Shown: one piece after another, positions 25,330 through 37,666 of the stretch
Layout of the letters: every line of letters begins with the position of its first letter
How positions within the stretch are numbered: position 1 is the stretch's first letter
NCBI GenBank assembly: GCA_022453515.1
Contig: JAJNNY010000014.1
Coordinates: forward strand, 496,001 to 560,000
Origin: Astrocystis sublimbata
Lineage: Eukaryota > Ascomycota > Sordariomycetes > Xylariales > Xylariaceae
Direction of reading: 5' to 3'
DNA length: 64,000 nt
Made by a program: the position numbers and the translations under genes
Notes under the pieces: model-generated
What the model was told of the DNA's origin: nothing
What the model saw: only the letters and a program-made list of their open reading frames with translations
The model's database searches: none

Positions 25330-27510
25330 ATGAAACTGCAGCAGGTGCATCCGTTTTTAATTCGATTACTAGCTATTGTCTTAATGTTTTTAGTTGCGAA
25401 AAGCCTATTCCAATATCCCATCGGCATATTCTCGTGTGGTTTCTGTTCAACTTCCCCTCTTGGCACGAAGATGGACACTCCAAAGCAATTCGATCTTGTC
25501 CGGATGACTGCGACGGAGCTTCAAGATCTGATGAAAAATGGAAAGCTTACTAGCGTCGAGCTGATCAAAGAGACATTGGCTCAGATCCATCGTCATAACA
25601 CGAATGGGCTTGCTCTTAAAGCTCTCATATCCACGGCCCCTGCAGACGTCTTGATCCACAGGGCCACTGCCCTTGACAGGGAGCGCATGAAGGGCAAACT
25701 AAGAGGACCATTTCACGGGATTCCCGTCATTGTTAAGGTTCGTTGAACTCTTCCTCTCACGCAATACTCAACTCATGAATTGAGAAGGACGTCATCAACA
25801 CACACCACAATCTTGGCATGCCAACAACTCTTGGTAATCATGGCCTTCTGAGCGCTGAGGTGTCTGAGAACGCGACAATCGTGGATAAGGTAATTCTCTT
25901 ACTTGACATGTCCTTTCTAAATGAGGTATTTAACGCTAATTTAGATGATCGAACATGGTCTCATCATCGTTGGCAAGACTAACTTAAATGTGAATATGAC
26001 CCAGAACTCTCTCGTCATAGGTGTCGTGTTGACATTATCAATTACAGGAACTATCTAGCTGGAAGTAAGCGCCTCAATCCAACTATGCTGCTGCTTTCTC
26101 ACACTAATAGGTCGATGGGACCAATGAATGGTTGGTCAGCAGTATGCGGACAGACTAATTCTGCATATGTTAAGGGAGGCTTGGAGCCTAACGATGGGGT
26201 TATGGGTCACTCGGTATGATGAATCTATTACATAACATTCGATACAGCTGCTGACCTAAAAGAACCCGTGCGGTGCGTCGACGGGATCCGCTGTTGGTGT
26301 GTCTGCAGGCTTCAGCCCTCTGGCTTTAGGTACCGAGGTGGATGGATCTCTGGTACAACCAGCCGCTCGTGCAGCTCTCCATGCTCTGAAGCCAAGCGTC
26401 GGGACCACAGAGCTTGGGGGTATATTTGCAGTATCTGAGGAGTTCGACTCTCTAGGCTCCATGGCGAAGTCCACCCATGATCTCGCATTGATGACTGAGT
26501 TGGTGCTCAACCCACCGGCTCGTGCAAAGCTCCCCAAAGAAGGTTACATCCCATACCTGAGGAAGGACTTCACTGGTCTAAGAGTAGGGTTCGTTGACCC
26601 GGACGAATGGCGTTGGCCTGATAACGTCCAGCCACAGAAGGACAATTCCCGGGAGCAAATGGTAGGCGAGAACTCACAAGATCACACATGATTATTCAGT
26701 TGAATTTCTCTTTGCAAGCTGACTACAAGCGCACAGAAACAAACCTATTTACTAGGAATGAAATTAGTGGAGGATCATGGAGGCAAGGTTACCTTTCCTG
26801 TGACCATCCCGCCTGTATCCGAATACATGATTGATGGGTAGCCTTGTACTATTCTGGCAATCAGTAGGCAATGAAGTACATCAACTCTCAGTGCCTCAGC
26901 TGAACTATACACAGGGCGTGTTTTCAAGAAGAACTTGGACGACTATCTGTCAGCGTTCAAATCTAGCGAGATCCGAACTGCCGAGGAGCTCATTCAGTAC
27001 AATAAAGATCATGCCACCAAGGAACTCCCCCCAGGTGCGCACTTGTACTTAGCCCCTTCATATAACGCACACATGCTGATCATTTACAGACTTTCCGGAA
27101 CAAGGGAGACTGGTCGACACTATTGACCACCCGATCACCATCGAAGAATACCAGAGCGCTATGACCGTCTGCCGCCAGGTTTCAAGAGAAAACGGCATAG
27201 ACAAAGTGTTATCAGAGCATGATCTTGATCTAGTCGCCTTCCCAATGGATTCACCTTGCCCCAGAGTGGCAGCAGCTGCGGGTTAGTCGTCTTGCATTTG
27301 ATTATCATCGTCGTTGACTAACATAAGCGGTGCGCGACTTCAGGGTACCCGATAGCAACGTTGCCAATGGGAACCCTTGATTACAATGGGCGCCCATTCG
27401 GCCTGGCGATAATAGCGCAACAGGGACGTGAGGAGTTGATGTTCTCTTTTATGAGCGCCTTTGAGGAAAATTCCGAGCCCCGTGCTGTACCACCTTCGCT
27501 TGTTGATTGA
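25330..27510 (+). CDS. Amidase-signature hydrolase
   Basis: Ten exons join in phase into a 564-aa protein: 25330-25737, 25788-25889, 25945-25989, 26048-26064, 26111-26213, 26263-26661, 26719-26837, 26892-27034, 27090-27281 and 27344-27510. The Ser-Ser-Lys triad of the amidase-signature family is complete: Lys136 in GIPVIVK, Ser in GASTGSAVG (about residue 231) and Ser in DGSLVQPA (about residue 254). The C-terminus has the family ending GTLDYNGRPFGLA. The enzymes hydrolyse amide bonds; the substrate is unknown. The first 27 or so residues form a hydrophobic segment (IRLLAIVLMFLVAKSLF), so the product may be membrane-anchored or secreted; a downstream ATG at 25471 (MDTPKQFDL) would give a cytosolic form. 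Confidence 0.85.
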
Positions 27511-27776
27511 CTAGACCTATCCTCGATTTCCTATTCTCAGACAAAATCGCTGATGCCATATCACCCATGCTTGCTGTAGATAGAATTAATGACAGTAGCC
27601 AAAGGGCTATGATCTTGGTGAAACGACGCACAATGGGTGGCGTCAGGATCCGCAATGACATTTATTAAGCCTTTTGCTCGTACGGGTTATAATAATTTCA
27701 GTTTCTATTGATCTAGCTCCTATGATGATATGCTAACTCTTGTACGCCAATGACTACATAGGGACAATAATTCCAT

Positions 27777-28625
27777 TTATTGTTTGCGTCTGCTTTTGTC
27801 TTTTAGTCCACTCGCTAGGCGTTGATACGTACACTTGTACATAAAAGCGTACAGTCTCAACTTCCCGAGTCTGTCCAAGACGGTGAATACGTGCGAGTGC
27901 TTGCTCTTCCATCGTCGGATTCCTAATCGGTCAGTTAGTTGGTAAATAATCACGATGCAAATGCAGTCACACCAGTGTGGTTCCATGAGGTAAGCTCGAG
28001 ATGCCGCCGTCAATGTCAAACTACAGCAGTTCAGTACAAGCGAAAACTGTCAGGTGCCAAGGTAGTGCAAAACCACTTGACAAAAACCGCAGAGTAAATG
28101 CTGCGCTTCCGTTGACTTACCCTACTGCTCCACACGAAAGAGTACCTAAGCAACATAACACGGATACTGGGATCCGAACTGAAAGATCTGAGAACCGATT
28201 GACGGTCTTTCTAGGGAACTTTGCCATCAAATCTAATACTCCGGATACCTTCGGCATCCAAGCCTCGAGAGATAAGATCTAAAGTCAACCTCCAAGTCGA
28301 AAACACAACGCTGACGGTGTGATTGGTTAGTTAGTGATGAGACAGCAAGATGATACTCGTAGGAAATCGCAAACTTGCCATTTCACGTCTCCGGAAACTC
28401 CTCTGATGTCTTCTAAAAGAGCCTCTATCTTTGACGGAAGAAGCAATAACTTAGGTTGTCCGCTTGGGTCAACAACAGCTTCAACTTCTTCCAGGTCAAC
28501 GCTGCTCGTTGAGACAGGAGCAGCAGAACACGGTGGCTTGCACCCACACGTTACAGCCTTCCCTGATTGGTGTTTCTTGCTCGCGCACTCGCTGCAGGGA
28601 GGTCTATAGCCCGCCTACGCCACAT
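27777..28625 (-). pseudogene. SNF2-family helicase remnant (C-terminal part)
   Basis: Pieces of the helicase C-terminal lobe can be read in order on the minus strand: LLPSKIEALLEDIRG, VVFSTWRLTLDLISRGL, AEGIRSIRFDGKVP, DPSIRVM, LSCGAVG, LTLTAASRAYLMEPHW and then ALARIHRLGQTREVETVRF (motif VI). Intron positions are still recognisable. The copy is dead: TAG at 28213-28211 replaces what is most simply a CAG codon, a one-base frame change lies near 28145-28152, and the reading ends soon after motif VI without the usual tail. A Cys-rich segment upstream (about 28500-28620) could be the end of a RING finger, as in Rad5/Rad16-like SNF2 proteins. An open frame to 28856 may be further remnant. The N-terminal ATPase lobe is absent. 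Confidence 0.75.
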
Positions 28626-28913
28626 GCATGTATCAGAATAAGCGAGCCAGTCAATTGGAGGTTCAGTATCACAAGCGTGTGTCTTGGTTCTATTGGCAGC
28701 ACGGCCGAAGCCTGCAGGTAGGCGCTCGAAGGACTCCAACGGGCGCGTACAGTGACTGCATGTAGCAATAACAGCGTCGTAGTTGGGCATGTAGCCACCC
28801 CTATCGTGCTCTAATACCTCGATCGGGTTGAAAGTTATGGCCCTTTCTTCCTCCATTACCCCTCGCGACTATTGCAAACAGAAGCTATTTACATCCCACT
28901 TTACTCGACCGAG

Positions 28914-30326
28914 ATGTCCGTCCGTTGTGTACCATGTAACAGGTCGTTTAAGGGACAGAGTGGACTTGATCAACACGTACAGGACTCGCCTAGACATAGA
29001 TCAACTACTCCAGGCCTGCCATCGACAATCCCAGCCGGCTCAACTTTCCCTAAGGTGACAATTCCTACTCTTCAGACAATCACTCAAGGTGCGAAATTGC
29101 CCTGGTCATTAATTGCGCAGGCGGAATGGACGACAGCACTCAATGAGCTATCCGCACGCTGCCATTCAACGGATGAGCTCGAGGAGCACAGCTATATCGT
29201 ACGTCCATACAATCCGCAGGATTATGTCAACGCAGGAATATGCAAACGATGTCACAGTAAGGTTGTTGTCTCAGACTCTGGGGACTATATTAATCGAGTA
29301 CAGGCAAACAAACACGCATAGTCAGTCAACAATGCACCTTCCATCCGTCCAAACGGAATAAATGGGTACGTTTTATAGCAACAGACTGTAGCGTAGGAAA
29401 ATGCTGATCAACTCGACACCCTATAGAACAAGAGGAAGCCGTACAAGTGTTGCAAGACAATTCAGGGCGGCGGCGGCTGTCAGACTTTGCCAACGCACGA
29501 TTTCCAACCACCCCGACGCGCCTTGACGCATCAGGAATTCCGACAAACACCAGTTGCTTCGGCGGAGCCGAAGTTTCGAGCAGTGGCGCTTGATTGTGAG
29601 ATGGCGGGCGTTCCTGGCGGAGGCAGTGAGGTTATTTGGCTCTGCGCTACAGACTTCGTTACCGGCGCGGTGCTCATCAACCGACTTGTGTGCCCGAGTG
29701 TAGCAATAACCGATATGCGGACCCGAATCCACGGTGTAACGAAATCCTCACTCGATACAGCGACCTCGCAAGGGCAGGCGCTAGCTGGCTGGGAAGGGGC
29801 GCGATCAGAGTTGTGGAAATACATCGATGACAAGAGTATCCTTGTCGGCCATGCGTTAGAGCACGACTTGGGTGCGCTGAGGATGATTCATCCCCGCGTC
29901 GTGGATTCTAGTATCTTGGCGGAAATTGAAGTTGGGGGACGTCGTGTTCAGTTTGGATTACACAAACTGTCCTACGAACTTCCCAGAATCGAGATCAGGA
30001 AGGGCGAGAAGGGCATTCATGATTGCTTGGAGGATGTGCTTGCAACGCGAGAGGTTGTGCTGTTCTGTACCCGAGCCCGCAACAAGGAAGCATTCAAGAG
30101 TTGGGCTGAAGCTAAGAAGCGCGAGCAGACACGCTTGGAGGCGGAGCAGAAGGTGGCGAGACAAGAGAAAGCAAACAGGCGGAGCAGGAACAGGGCCCGG
30201 GGTGGAAGCACCAGCTACACCTTTGACTCGGACGACGGGGATGTAGAAATTCTGCGTTGGTCTGATATCGCAGAAGATCTTGGGTGGCCACATCCTGACA
30301 CTGGATACGACCCGTGGTCTGATTAG
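28914..30326 (+). CDS. C2H2 zinc-finger DEDDh exonuclease (REXO/Rex4-like)
   Basis: A 434-aa protein in three exons: 28914-29256, 29304-29365 and 29427-30326. The N-terminus has a C2H2-like finger (CVPCNRSFKGQSGLDQH). A second Cys/His-rich region spans CKRCH, CTFHP and KPYKCC across the two introns. The exonuclease domain carries all DEDDh residues: Asp191 and Glu193 in ALDCEMAG, Asp282 in HALEHDLG, and His333 and Asp338 in HDCLEDV. The family trims 3' ends of RNA, mainly in the nucleus. A basic, Lys/Arg/Glu-rich helix follows the catalytic domain. The first ATG after the SNF2 remnant is used; upstream in-frame codons lack ATG. The RNA target is unknown. Confidence 0.85.
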
Positions 30327-31463
30327 GACCAACTGCCTAGAACAAAGTATAGGTCGCCCTGTAGCGCGAACGTACTTGATCAGTCGAGCATTAGGGCATA
30401 TATTTAGGAGACAGTCCCCCCATAGTTGCGAGTTGAGCCATGTCGTTGCGTCCCATGGGCCTAGCGTGGTTGTATTTCGAATGCAACACACCTTTTCTTT
30501 TCTAGCCCTCCAACCACTCAAACCTCCACTGGCACTTTCGCAGGTTGATCGTTCTGCCTTAGATATCTTACCTCCAGGCTTTCGCCAAGTCGCCTAAAGA
30601 ACTCTGGTAAACTTCGAACGTGGTGTGCGGTGCTAGAGATATGACTGGCACACATACTACCGTCATACCTGAAGTAACTATATACTCTTTGCCTATTAAT
30701 CTTCGATATATAAACGACATCAAAGCGTCGGAGACTGTATAGTAAGCTATTTCATTGTAATATTGGATCTTGTCACCGACGAACGGAATGCATTTGCTGA
30801 CGCTGGGGCGCAGCAGCCCTAGACGATTTAGGGTAGTATCGAACCTCTGTCCACGTATTTATCATATGCGGCTGCTGCCCACCTTTCGACAATATATCGA
30901 TATAGATTCCTGTTTGTTCGTTTGATTTTAAAGGGTAGACTTGCACTGATAGCTCACAGCCCCGAGTAGCAGTAGGAAGTAAAGGAGCGTGTGAGAAACC
31001 TGCACGTACTTCTGGGGGGCAGTTTCAGTTGAGAAGTTTAAATTTGGGTATATTGTGATGATTCTAGTGAAGCTTTTTCCTGACTAAAAACAGCGCCTTT
31101 CTATAGACTTGGCTAAGATTTCGTCCTCATGTTAGAAGTCTAGATATGCGTACATAAGTTACACTTCCGTGTTACATCCCATAGATTTCCGTCTGTTGAC
31201 GAGTCAGAGAAGTCCCTGTGCGAGTGAGCGCAGCAGCGAGAGACAGAGCCTGCTCAAATCGCATGCAGACTTTTGATAGTATGCAAAGCAAGACTGAGCC
31301 AGCACCTATTGCCTTTTGCCCCTGCCTGTGGGATCTATAGTACACGAGCCGCCGATAGTGCCTACCAGCTATACCTGCGTTTTCACTCAGTAGGAATCGC
31401 TATAACAACGCCGAAAACGCCATGACTGTTAAGTATCGTTAAAATATCGATGCCCACACAAAT
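30327..31463. other. Convergent 3' intergenic region
   Basis: About 1.1 kb between two genes that converge. No coding sequence was supported. Confidence 0.55.
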
Positions 31464-32834
31464 TTACTCATTGATGGTGATCGTCAGCTGCAAGGGACGC
31501 GTTGTCGAAACCAGACCGGCCGAGTTCTCGGTGCTGCCTGGGTTTACATCGTCGTAGCTGAAGGCGTATCCCATGCCATCGATGAGATTCTCGTGGACCA
31601 GTCGTGAGTAGTGGTTCGTGATGTGCTCCTTATAGTAGTGGCCGGCAGAGATGTCGTGAGAGGGCTGGACGCCATCTAGATGTAGCGTCGAGCGGACGAA
31701 AGCAGCGCAGAGGCGCGGCCGAAGCCGCGCGCGAGACCACGACTCCGTGCCCGCTGGGTTGGCAAACGGTCCGCTGTTGCATCCCCAGATGTCAGTCGAT
31801 ACAGGACGAGCGAAATCGCCGGCGTCGTTGTCGCAGTGGAGGATGTTGTCTGCACCGACACGGCACGTCACGATCAAGCCGTTGTCGACTTTGGTGGGGG
31901 AAGTCGGTCCGGCTGTTTGGGTGTTGACCTTCAGATCGACGTTCTTGTACTTTTCCCACACTTTGTTAATGTAGGGCTCGTAATAGTTGACGGCCTCTTG
32001 ATCGTCTGCGTGTAAGCTGATGTACTTCTCGGGAGACATGGCTCGGAGAGGGGTGTTGTCGGGCCCCTTGAGGCACAGCTTGGGCCAGAAGCTGTCGAGG
32101 GCAGAGAGTCCCTCGCAAACCTTGATGAGGCCATCGGGTTCGAGACCAGGGATAGTCACGGTTTTCGGGTTGGCTCCGTCTTGGAACTTCACCTCCATGC
32201 CCAACGGAAGACTGACCCAGTCTACGAATGACAGGTTGACAGTCATGTCTTCAGTGCCGTCGCTGGGGTCCTTGACGTGGCTGAACTCGATGAACCCCCA
32301 TTGTTCCTTGCTAGCAATGTCGCCTGGGTTATGGGGATCGGGTTGGATAATCTGGCCGCCGTCGGCACTCGGGAAAAAGTTGAGGTGGCCGTTGACTATG
32401 TATATGCGCCCGCTCACAACCGTGCCAGGGGTTGTGAACCTGATACCGTTAGCTCCCAGCTTCCACTCTATACCAGGGTCGCCGATAGCAACCATAGACC
32501 CTGGAGCTTGACTGGGGGGCATGAAGTATGATGTAGAGCCATCGTTTCCGTGTTGTGCAATGAAGCCACGTTGATTCGCATAGTTCGCAGGGTCCGGCTT
32601 GTCTCCAACCAGATAGGCCGAGATGTTGTGGTATTGAACTGGCGGTAGAGTGTGAGATGGGTTCACAGACACACGCTGTATAGTGACTCCGAAAGGTTCC
32701 ACGTTCGAGTTCGCCCGCGAAGCAAGAAGTTGGTGTAAATCACGAGTCGCTCTATGCGGAATAGTAGCTGCGTGTGTAGCCTCGCCCCAGAGGAGCACAG
32801 CAAGTGCTGCACGAAGGACTTCAGCTTTAAACAT
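31464..32834 (-). CDS. Secreted glycoside hydrolase family 64 beta-1,3-glucanase
   Basis: A single-exon, 456-aa protein. The true ATG is at 32834; the frame is open further upstream but has no earlier ATG. The product starts with a signal peptide (MFKAEVLRAALAVLLW, cleavage likely near THAATIP). The rest resembles the thaumatin-like GH64 laminaripentaose-producing glucanases: VQYHNISAYLVGD, FVDWVSLPLGMEVKF, LCAAFVRSTL and NHYSRLVHENLIDG with GYAFSYDDVNP near the end. Members cut beta-1,3-glucan in fungal cell walls, for self-remodelling or against competitors. A short stretch before LCAAF (SWSRARLRPR) is more Arg-rich than expected and may be locally diverged. Confidence 0.85.
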   Translation of the reverse strand: MFKAEVLRAALAVLLWGEATHAATIPHRATRDLHQLLASRANSNVEPFGVTIQRVSVNPSHTLPPVQYHNISAYLVGDKPDPANYANQRGFIAQHGNDGSTSYFMPPSQAPGSMVAIGDPGIEWKLGANGIRFTTPGTVVSGRIYIVNGHLNFFPSADGGQIIQPDPHNPGDIASKEQWGFIEFSHVKDPSDGTEDMTVNLSFVDWVSLPLGMEVKFQDGANPKTVTIPGLEPDGLIKVCEGLSALDSFWPKLCLKGPDNTPLRAMSPEKYISLHADDQEAVNYYEPYINKVWEKYKNVDLKVNTQTAGPTSPTKVDNGLIVTCRVGADNILHCDNDAGDFARPVSTDIWGCNSGPFANPAGTESWSRARLRPRLCAAFVRSTLHLDGVQPSHDISAGHYYKEHITNHYSRLVHENLIDGMGYAFSYDDVNPGSTENSAGLVSTTRPLQLTITINE

Positions 32835-34723
32835 GGTAATGACTGATCGAAGATAGAGCTGATAAGATGGGTATCTTGGTTGGTAGGGAATGGTCGACCA
32901 CAATTCTGGTAAGAGGTACCTCGAAGGAATGTGATAGATCAGAAAGTAGAAATAAGTCGATTACAATGGGAGTAAAAAGGATTTGCCGGCAAATCTTGAA
33001 GTTTCTTCCGCCCAGTAGAAATGAATGTGAAGTTGTAGAAGAAAAGAATGAAAGTATACTGACCAAGTCTGTCGAGTTTCGCCGTCTATGTGCTCATTAA
33101 GTACAAATGAATCTTCCCTGAGTTGACAATACAAAGGGAGCCACGTGATCAGAAATAGCAACGGACCGCATCTTGTATCATAATGACTGGTTATGCAGTG
33201 GCCCGTAGGTAGTGGTCTGAACAATACAGCGCATCATGTGCGAGGGCACGCGCGAGAAATTGGCTGCGGCTGAGCAGCCATTGGCTCTTGTTTTTTGTGA
33301 CCAGGTCAAGGTAGAAAGCTTTCTCTCCCGAGATCCAAAAATATGCGTGTGAAAGGCTGCGAGTTAGTCATTCCCTTGTCAGTGTTTGTATAACAACAAC
33401 AACGGGCGACTAAAGTTTCATTGTGTCTTACGCGGCTAACTCGTGACCAATTGATTCGTTGAAAATCCCTAGGGACCCGAGCTTCTATGAGAAGGTGTGC
33501 CGCCCCTCTTGATATCGCCACACTATCTGGAAATCCAGATCTGTCAGTTTCAGTGGTTGCAGAGCCGCCGTCCAGCACGGCAGATGATGGAATTACCATG
33601 AGAGGCGAGAATTTCTTTATCGAATTAGAAGCCAGCTCGCCAAGTAGCTGGAAGTTTTGAGTGCTTTGGTTGGTCACTGACCATACCGCTTGTGGAACAT
33701 TACACAACTCAACTGTCTACTACCTGGCCTTGCCTCCAGCAGTCAAGACTCATTGCGAAACCCCGATACGGCACTTGAAGTACTGTCATATCGGATGACG
33801 TTCGGCACATGCATGTTAGGTGCGACTTCCCTCAACGTCACCACTCAAGTGCTGAAGCAAGGGAAGCTTTAGCCTTCATCCATTCACTGTTATTAGCGTT
33901 AGGACGTCAATCGAGCAGTGTAGGTCAACAAGATTTGCTAGTGTAGAGGAAAAGCAGTATGTCATGTTAGGATTTGGGGGCGAGAGTAAAGGGATTGGTT
34001 CTATAAAGACATGTGCGTCTCCGATCTGTTGATTAATCTTTAAGAAACAGCTGGACAGCACGACGGTTTGGGAGCCGTATCCCTACTATTGACCAAGCAC
34101 TTGAGGTACTACCTGGTAGGATGTGAGTCTATCTACCTGGGTACCTATGACCTATTGACAGCTGTTCAAATACAGTCTAGATAGTCTGTCAATATACTAA
34201 TATTGCTTCGTTACGTCGGTCGCAAAAGCTACACCTCGCCAGGAAGTGTTGACTTCGAGTCTTTGGGGCTCAGACCTTGGGGCTTTGTCCACGCCATCTC
34301 TATCCTCAAAGACGGATCGGTCCGCGAGTGACAATGCGTTAGCGCTTTTCATTAGGAACTCTTTTAGCTTCGGTCTGCAAATTTGCCCTCATCGGCGCAT
34401 AGGTCAATGACTATGTGGAAGGTAGAGCTTAGCGTGCGAGTCGGCATGTCTTTGCGGGCAGGTTGCATCTTAGCTCGCGGCAGATCGCTACGACGTCGAT
34501 GGCAGAGATAGGATTTCTGCGAGATACATTTGAATCCATTACAGATTACTCATCCTTATCTCAGACTGAAGGTAGCGAGGGATGGAAAACTCCTGTCCCG
34601 CCAGATGAGGGGTTTTTAATGACTCAGAAATTCCAAGTAAGTCGATAATGTCATAAGTCATTCATCATGCTCCTGCTAATAAGCCCATGCTCCAGCATGC
34701 TCCCAGAGCAAAGATAAGTAATC
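32835..34723. other. Intergenic region
   Basis: About 1.9 kb: the GH64 promoter and the 3' flank of PARP. A 133-codon minus-strand frame at 33707-33306 has no recognisable motif and is not called. A plus-strand frame at 34463-34648 was also left out. Confidence 0.45.
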
Positions 34724-36685
34724 TTACATATCCACCTTCAGAAGATACCGGATCTTCAGGTGTTCCACATTGTACGAAATGTACTCGTTGTACATGAGAA
34801 AGCCTTTGTCCCCCTTGGCGTCAACAGGCTTTCCGTCAGGCATCATGACGCCCTTCAGTTGCTTGTTCACGCAGCTGGCGTCCTTCCACTTCTCGGGGGC
34901 CGTGCGGCCGACTCCCTTCGTCGCGATGCAGTTCTTCTCTTTCGCCTTCTCCGCGGCCCTTGAGTCTCCGGATGTAATCTCATACATAGGGTTGGAGAGC
35001 TCAGCTTCGACCAGCATCAGGAGACCGACGCCGCCGCTGAGCGATGACACGCAGTAATTGGCTGACTTGGACGACAGGTCGGCCAGGTACACTCCCTTGC
35101 CAAAGGCATAGCCATTAACAGGAGCCTCTGCGCAGCGAGTTTGATTAGTTACGTCATCAGTGCAGAGAAGGACAGGACTAATTAGCGGTGGATCTGGAAT
35201 GGCTTGAAATGGGCATGCTTCACTTACCAGGCGGCGCGATGCGCAACCCTTGCGACAGGATTCCACCGTAGTTCGTAGTGCGTGATCCGTGCCAGAGCAG
35301 GAGTCTACTCGAATCCTTGATTGACTTTGTGCTCTTTTCGAATCTTTCGCTCTCACCCGGGCGCTCAACTCTGAAGATGTCCTGCAGCCGGTACTTCAAA
35401 CCATGCGACGATGCACTTGAGTCGATCAGGTATTTTTGGATTTCTTTGTACTCGTCCGACGCATGCTCGAGCGGCGCTAATTCCTTGAGCTTGAGCTCAT
35501 TGAAGTGTGCGTCCAATTTATTCACCGATGCTGCGTCGCGCGACTTGGAATCCGATTTCATGATTGTGTTGGCGACCTCCATGTCTGTCAGCGTGTCAAG
35601 CATCGCTACCTCTCTCCGCAGCTTGTCATCGTTGTCGATCAATGGTGGACGATCGCGACCGAAGACGTGAGGGATTGTGGAGTAGTACTTGTTCGTCCAC
35701 TCCTCAATGACCTATGGACAATCCCAATCAGTAATATGTTCGCCATAAATGAAGATATGGTTCACGAACCTCGTCGCGATCCTTATCATACTTGTTCTTG
35801 GCCAAGCTAGGGTGCTTGATAAGACTCGACAGCTCTTTCAACTGCTCGAAGCCCTTCTGCAAGCTGGCCTTGCCAAGCTTGCCAAGAGGCATCTTGTCTT
35901 GGTTGTATCCAATCTCCTCTAGCACGGAGTTAAAATGATTCTCATTGAAGATGAGTTCCATGAGTCTCTGCGTCGCGATGTCCAGCTCGCTCTTGACTGA
36001 TCCGGCGCTGCCGTAGCCTTCGTCGGACCCGGAGTCGGCATCGGCCCCCTCATCCTCGTCGTAGGCGCGCTCGACATAAGTGTACTTCTTATCTTTCGGC
36101 TCTTCGCCTCTTTCTTCCCACTTGAGTCCCGTCTTGCTTTTGAATTTCTTATCGTACACTTCCTTGGTAGAGTCTAAGTCGTCGAAGCTCATTGTCTTCA
36201 CTTGACCGGTTTCACCAACCCTAAGGAAATGTCAGCTTCCGGGACCCAACGTACTGTGTGTTTGGGTATTTTCATAGTACATACCTGCCCCATCGGTTGT
36301 GTGCATAGTACGTGTTCTTCTTGTCGTCGACAAGAAGTTGCAGCATATAAAACTGAATATTGATACGTGAGATAACGGTCCCGTGTAGCTGCCAGATTTT
36401 GTCGGCATACCTTGTTGTTATTGCCAGAGACGCAACTCAGGTTCAAAGAAGCATCCCAGATTGTGTCATCGTCATCGATATGAACGTGTACATCGCCTGC
36501 GAAGTCGGTCAGTGTCAGTGATCCTGATGTTGCAAAATGAGTGAGATGCTCCAAACAAACTCACCACCTTCTTTGAACCCCTCATCGACCGGAATGGTGG
36601 GTTGTGTAGGCTTGGCACCCTTGGCCGTCTTCTGTTTCTTGGCCCCGCCTCCGGTGCTGGCTCTTGTTCTCTTCTTAGGCGGCAT
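34724..36685 (-). CDS. prpA: Poly(ADP-ribose) polymerase (WGR-regulatory-catalytic)
   Basis: Six exons join in phase into 537 aa: 36685-36565, 36496-36411, 36352-36285, 36220-35770, 35711-35228 and 35127-34724. A Lys-rich, nuclear-signal-like leader (MPPKKRTRASTGGGAKKQK) is followed by a WGR domain (NTYYAHNRWGR, VGETGQVK), a helical regulatory domain (LGKLGKASLQKGFEQLKEL) and the ART catalytic domain. The H-Y-E triad is present: LLLWHGSR, GKGVYLAD and NEYISYN. The enzyme makes ADP-ribose chains from NAD+ in response to DNA breaks. From memory, many fungal PARPs start with a BRCT domain; none is visible here, so this is a short form. A BRCT-coding upstream exon was not found. Confidence 0.9.
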
Positions 36686-37666
36686 GTTGACAACGTACGA
36701 AAAGATTCTAGAATTTAAACTGTGGGGATCGAGCGAAATAATGCAGATTCAATTGGAAATTTCCAGATATACCTTTGACTGATGTGCGTATCTAGACACA
36801 GTTATATAGATACCTAGGTAGACTGAGCAAATTGGACAACATCCGCAGACCACGATGCGTGACGTCAAGACGGTGCGTTTCAACGTTGGGGGCCAAGAGC
36901 CGCAGAAGGCACTAGTAGATCTGCTGTCTGTATTGCCGGATATAGAGTCCCATTCTCGGGAAATGATCTCATACTGTCCGGTTGCCTGGAGGCATGCGAG
37001 GCATGTCCGATCGTGGTCTAGTTCATAGGACCGTCCTTACTGTAAGCATGTCCTGAGCATGACGTCCATATCTTCCCGAGTCGCTGTATTCGACACCCCA
37101 GGGGCCCGGTCAAGGGTCAAAGACCCAGTACCGTAGGATGGTGTCGAGAGGAGCTCAAGCAAGTTCAAGGCAGAACCCGCTGATCCCCGCTAGACTATCT
37201 GTCGGTTGACGTTGTGAGCAGCGCCATTGGACGTCGTCATTGGCTGGCAAGGGCCGCGATGCAGATGACTGGGGTCGTAAGATTTAAGCGTTCTTTTCGA
37301 GTGGATTCGATCTCAGCCCTACATGATAATTTACCCATTATTATAGGCAACAAGACTCGATGAAATCTAATCACATAGTACATATGCAAATATCCGGAGA
37401 TAGCCTTTGATCACGATATCTTATCGGCAATGTCAAAGCATGTGGTGCAATGTGAACACTACTGGAGATCGAATACACTCTGTCCCTGTCGCACCAAGAG
37501 CAGACGCCTACTTGCATGATCCGAAGACGAACTTGTTGCAAAGGAGCTTGATTCAAGTCGTATCAATTGTAGATACGGGGTAAGGAAAACGTCAAAACAA
37601 AGTTAATATGACAGAAGCTTTATGTAGCATCCCAAGGATCCAGGGGCGATATCTCCTACAGGCGCA
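36686..37666. other. Intergenic region
   Basis: About 1 kb: PARP promoter and 3' flank of the DUF1996 gene. It contains TACCTAGGTA at 36811-36820. No gene was supported. Confidence 0.5.

Noticed and set aside
26831..26900. Apparent frameshift in the amidase between its seventh and eighth exons
   Set aside because: Using the acceptor CTCTCAG at 26891 instead of the more obvious CACAG at about 26916 restores the frame (ASAELYTGRVFKKNL), so the gene is intact.
29257..29303. Apparent stop and frame change in the zinc-finger exonuclease
   Set aside because: A 47-nt intron with a GTAAGG donor, a TATTAAT branch-like site and a TACAG acceptor removes it and joins the Cys/His motifs in frame.
33306..33707. 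133-codon minus-strand frame between GH64 and PARP
   Set aside because: No recognisable motif, no paralog, and plus-strand frames overlap it; not enough to call a gene.
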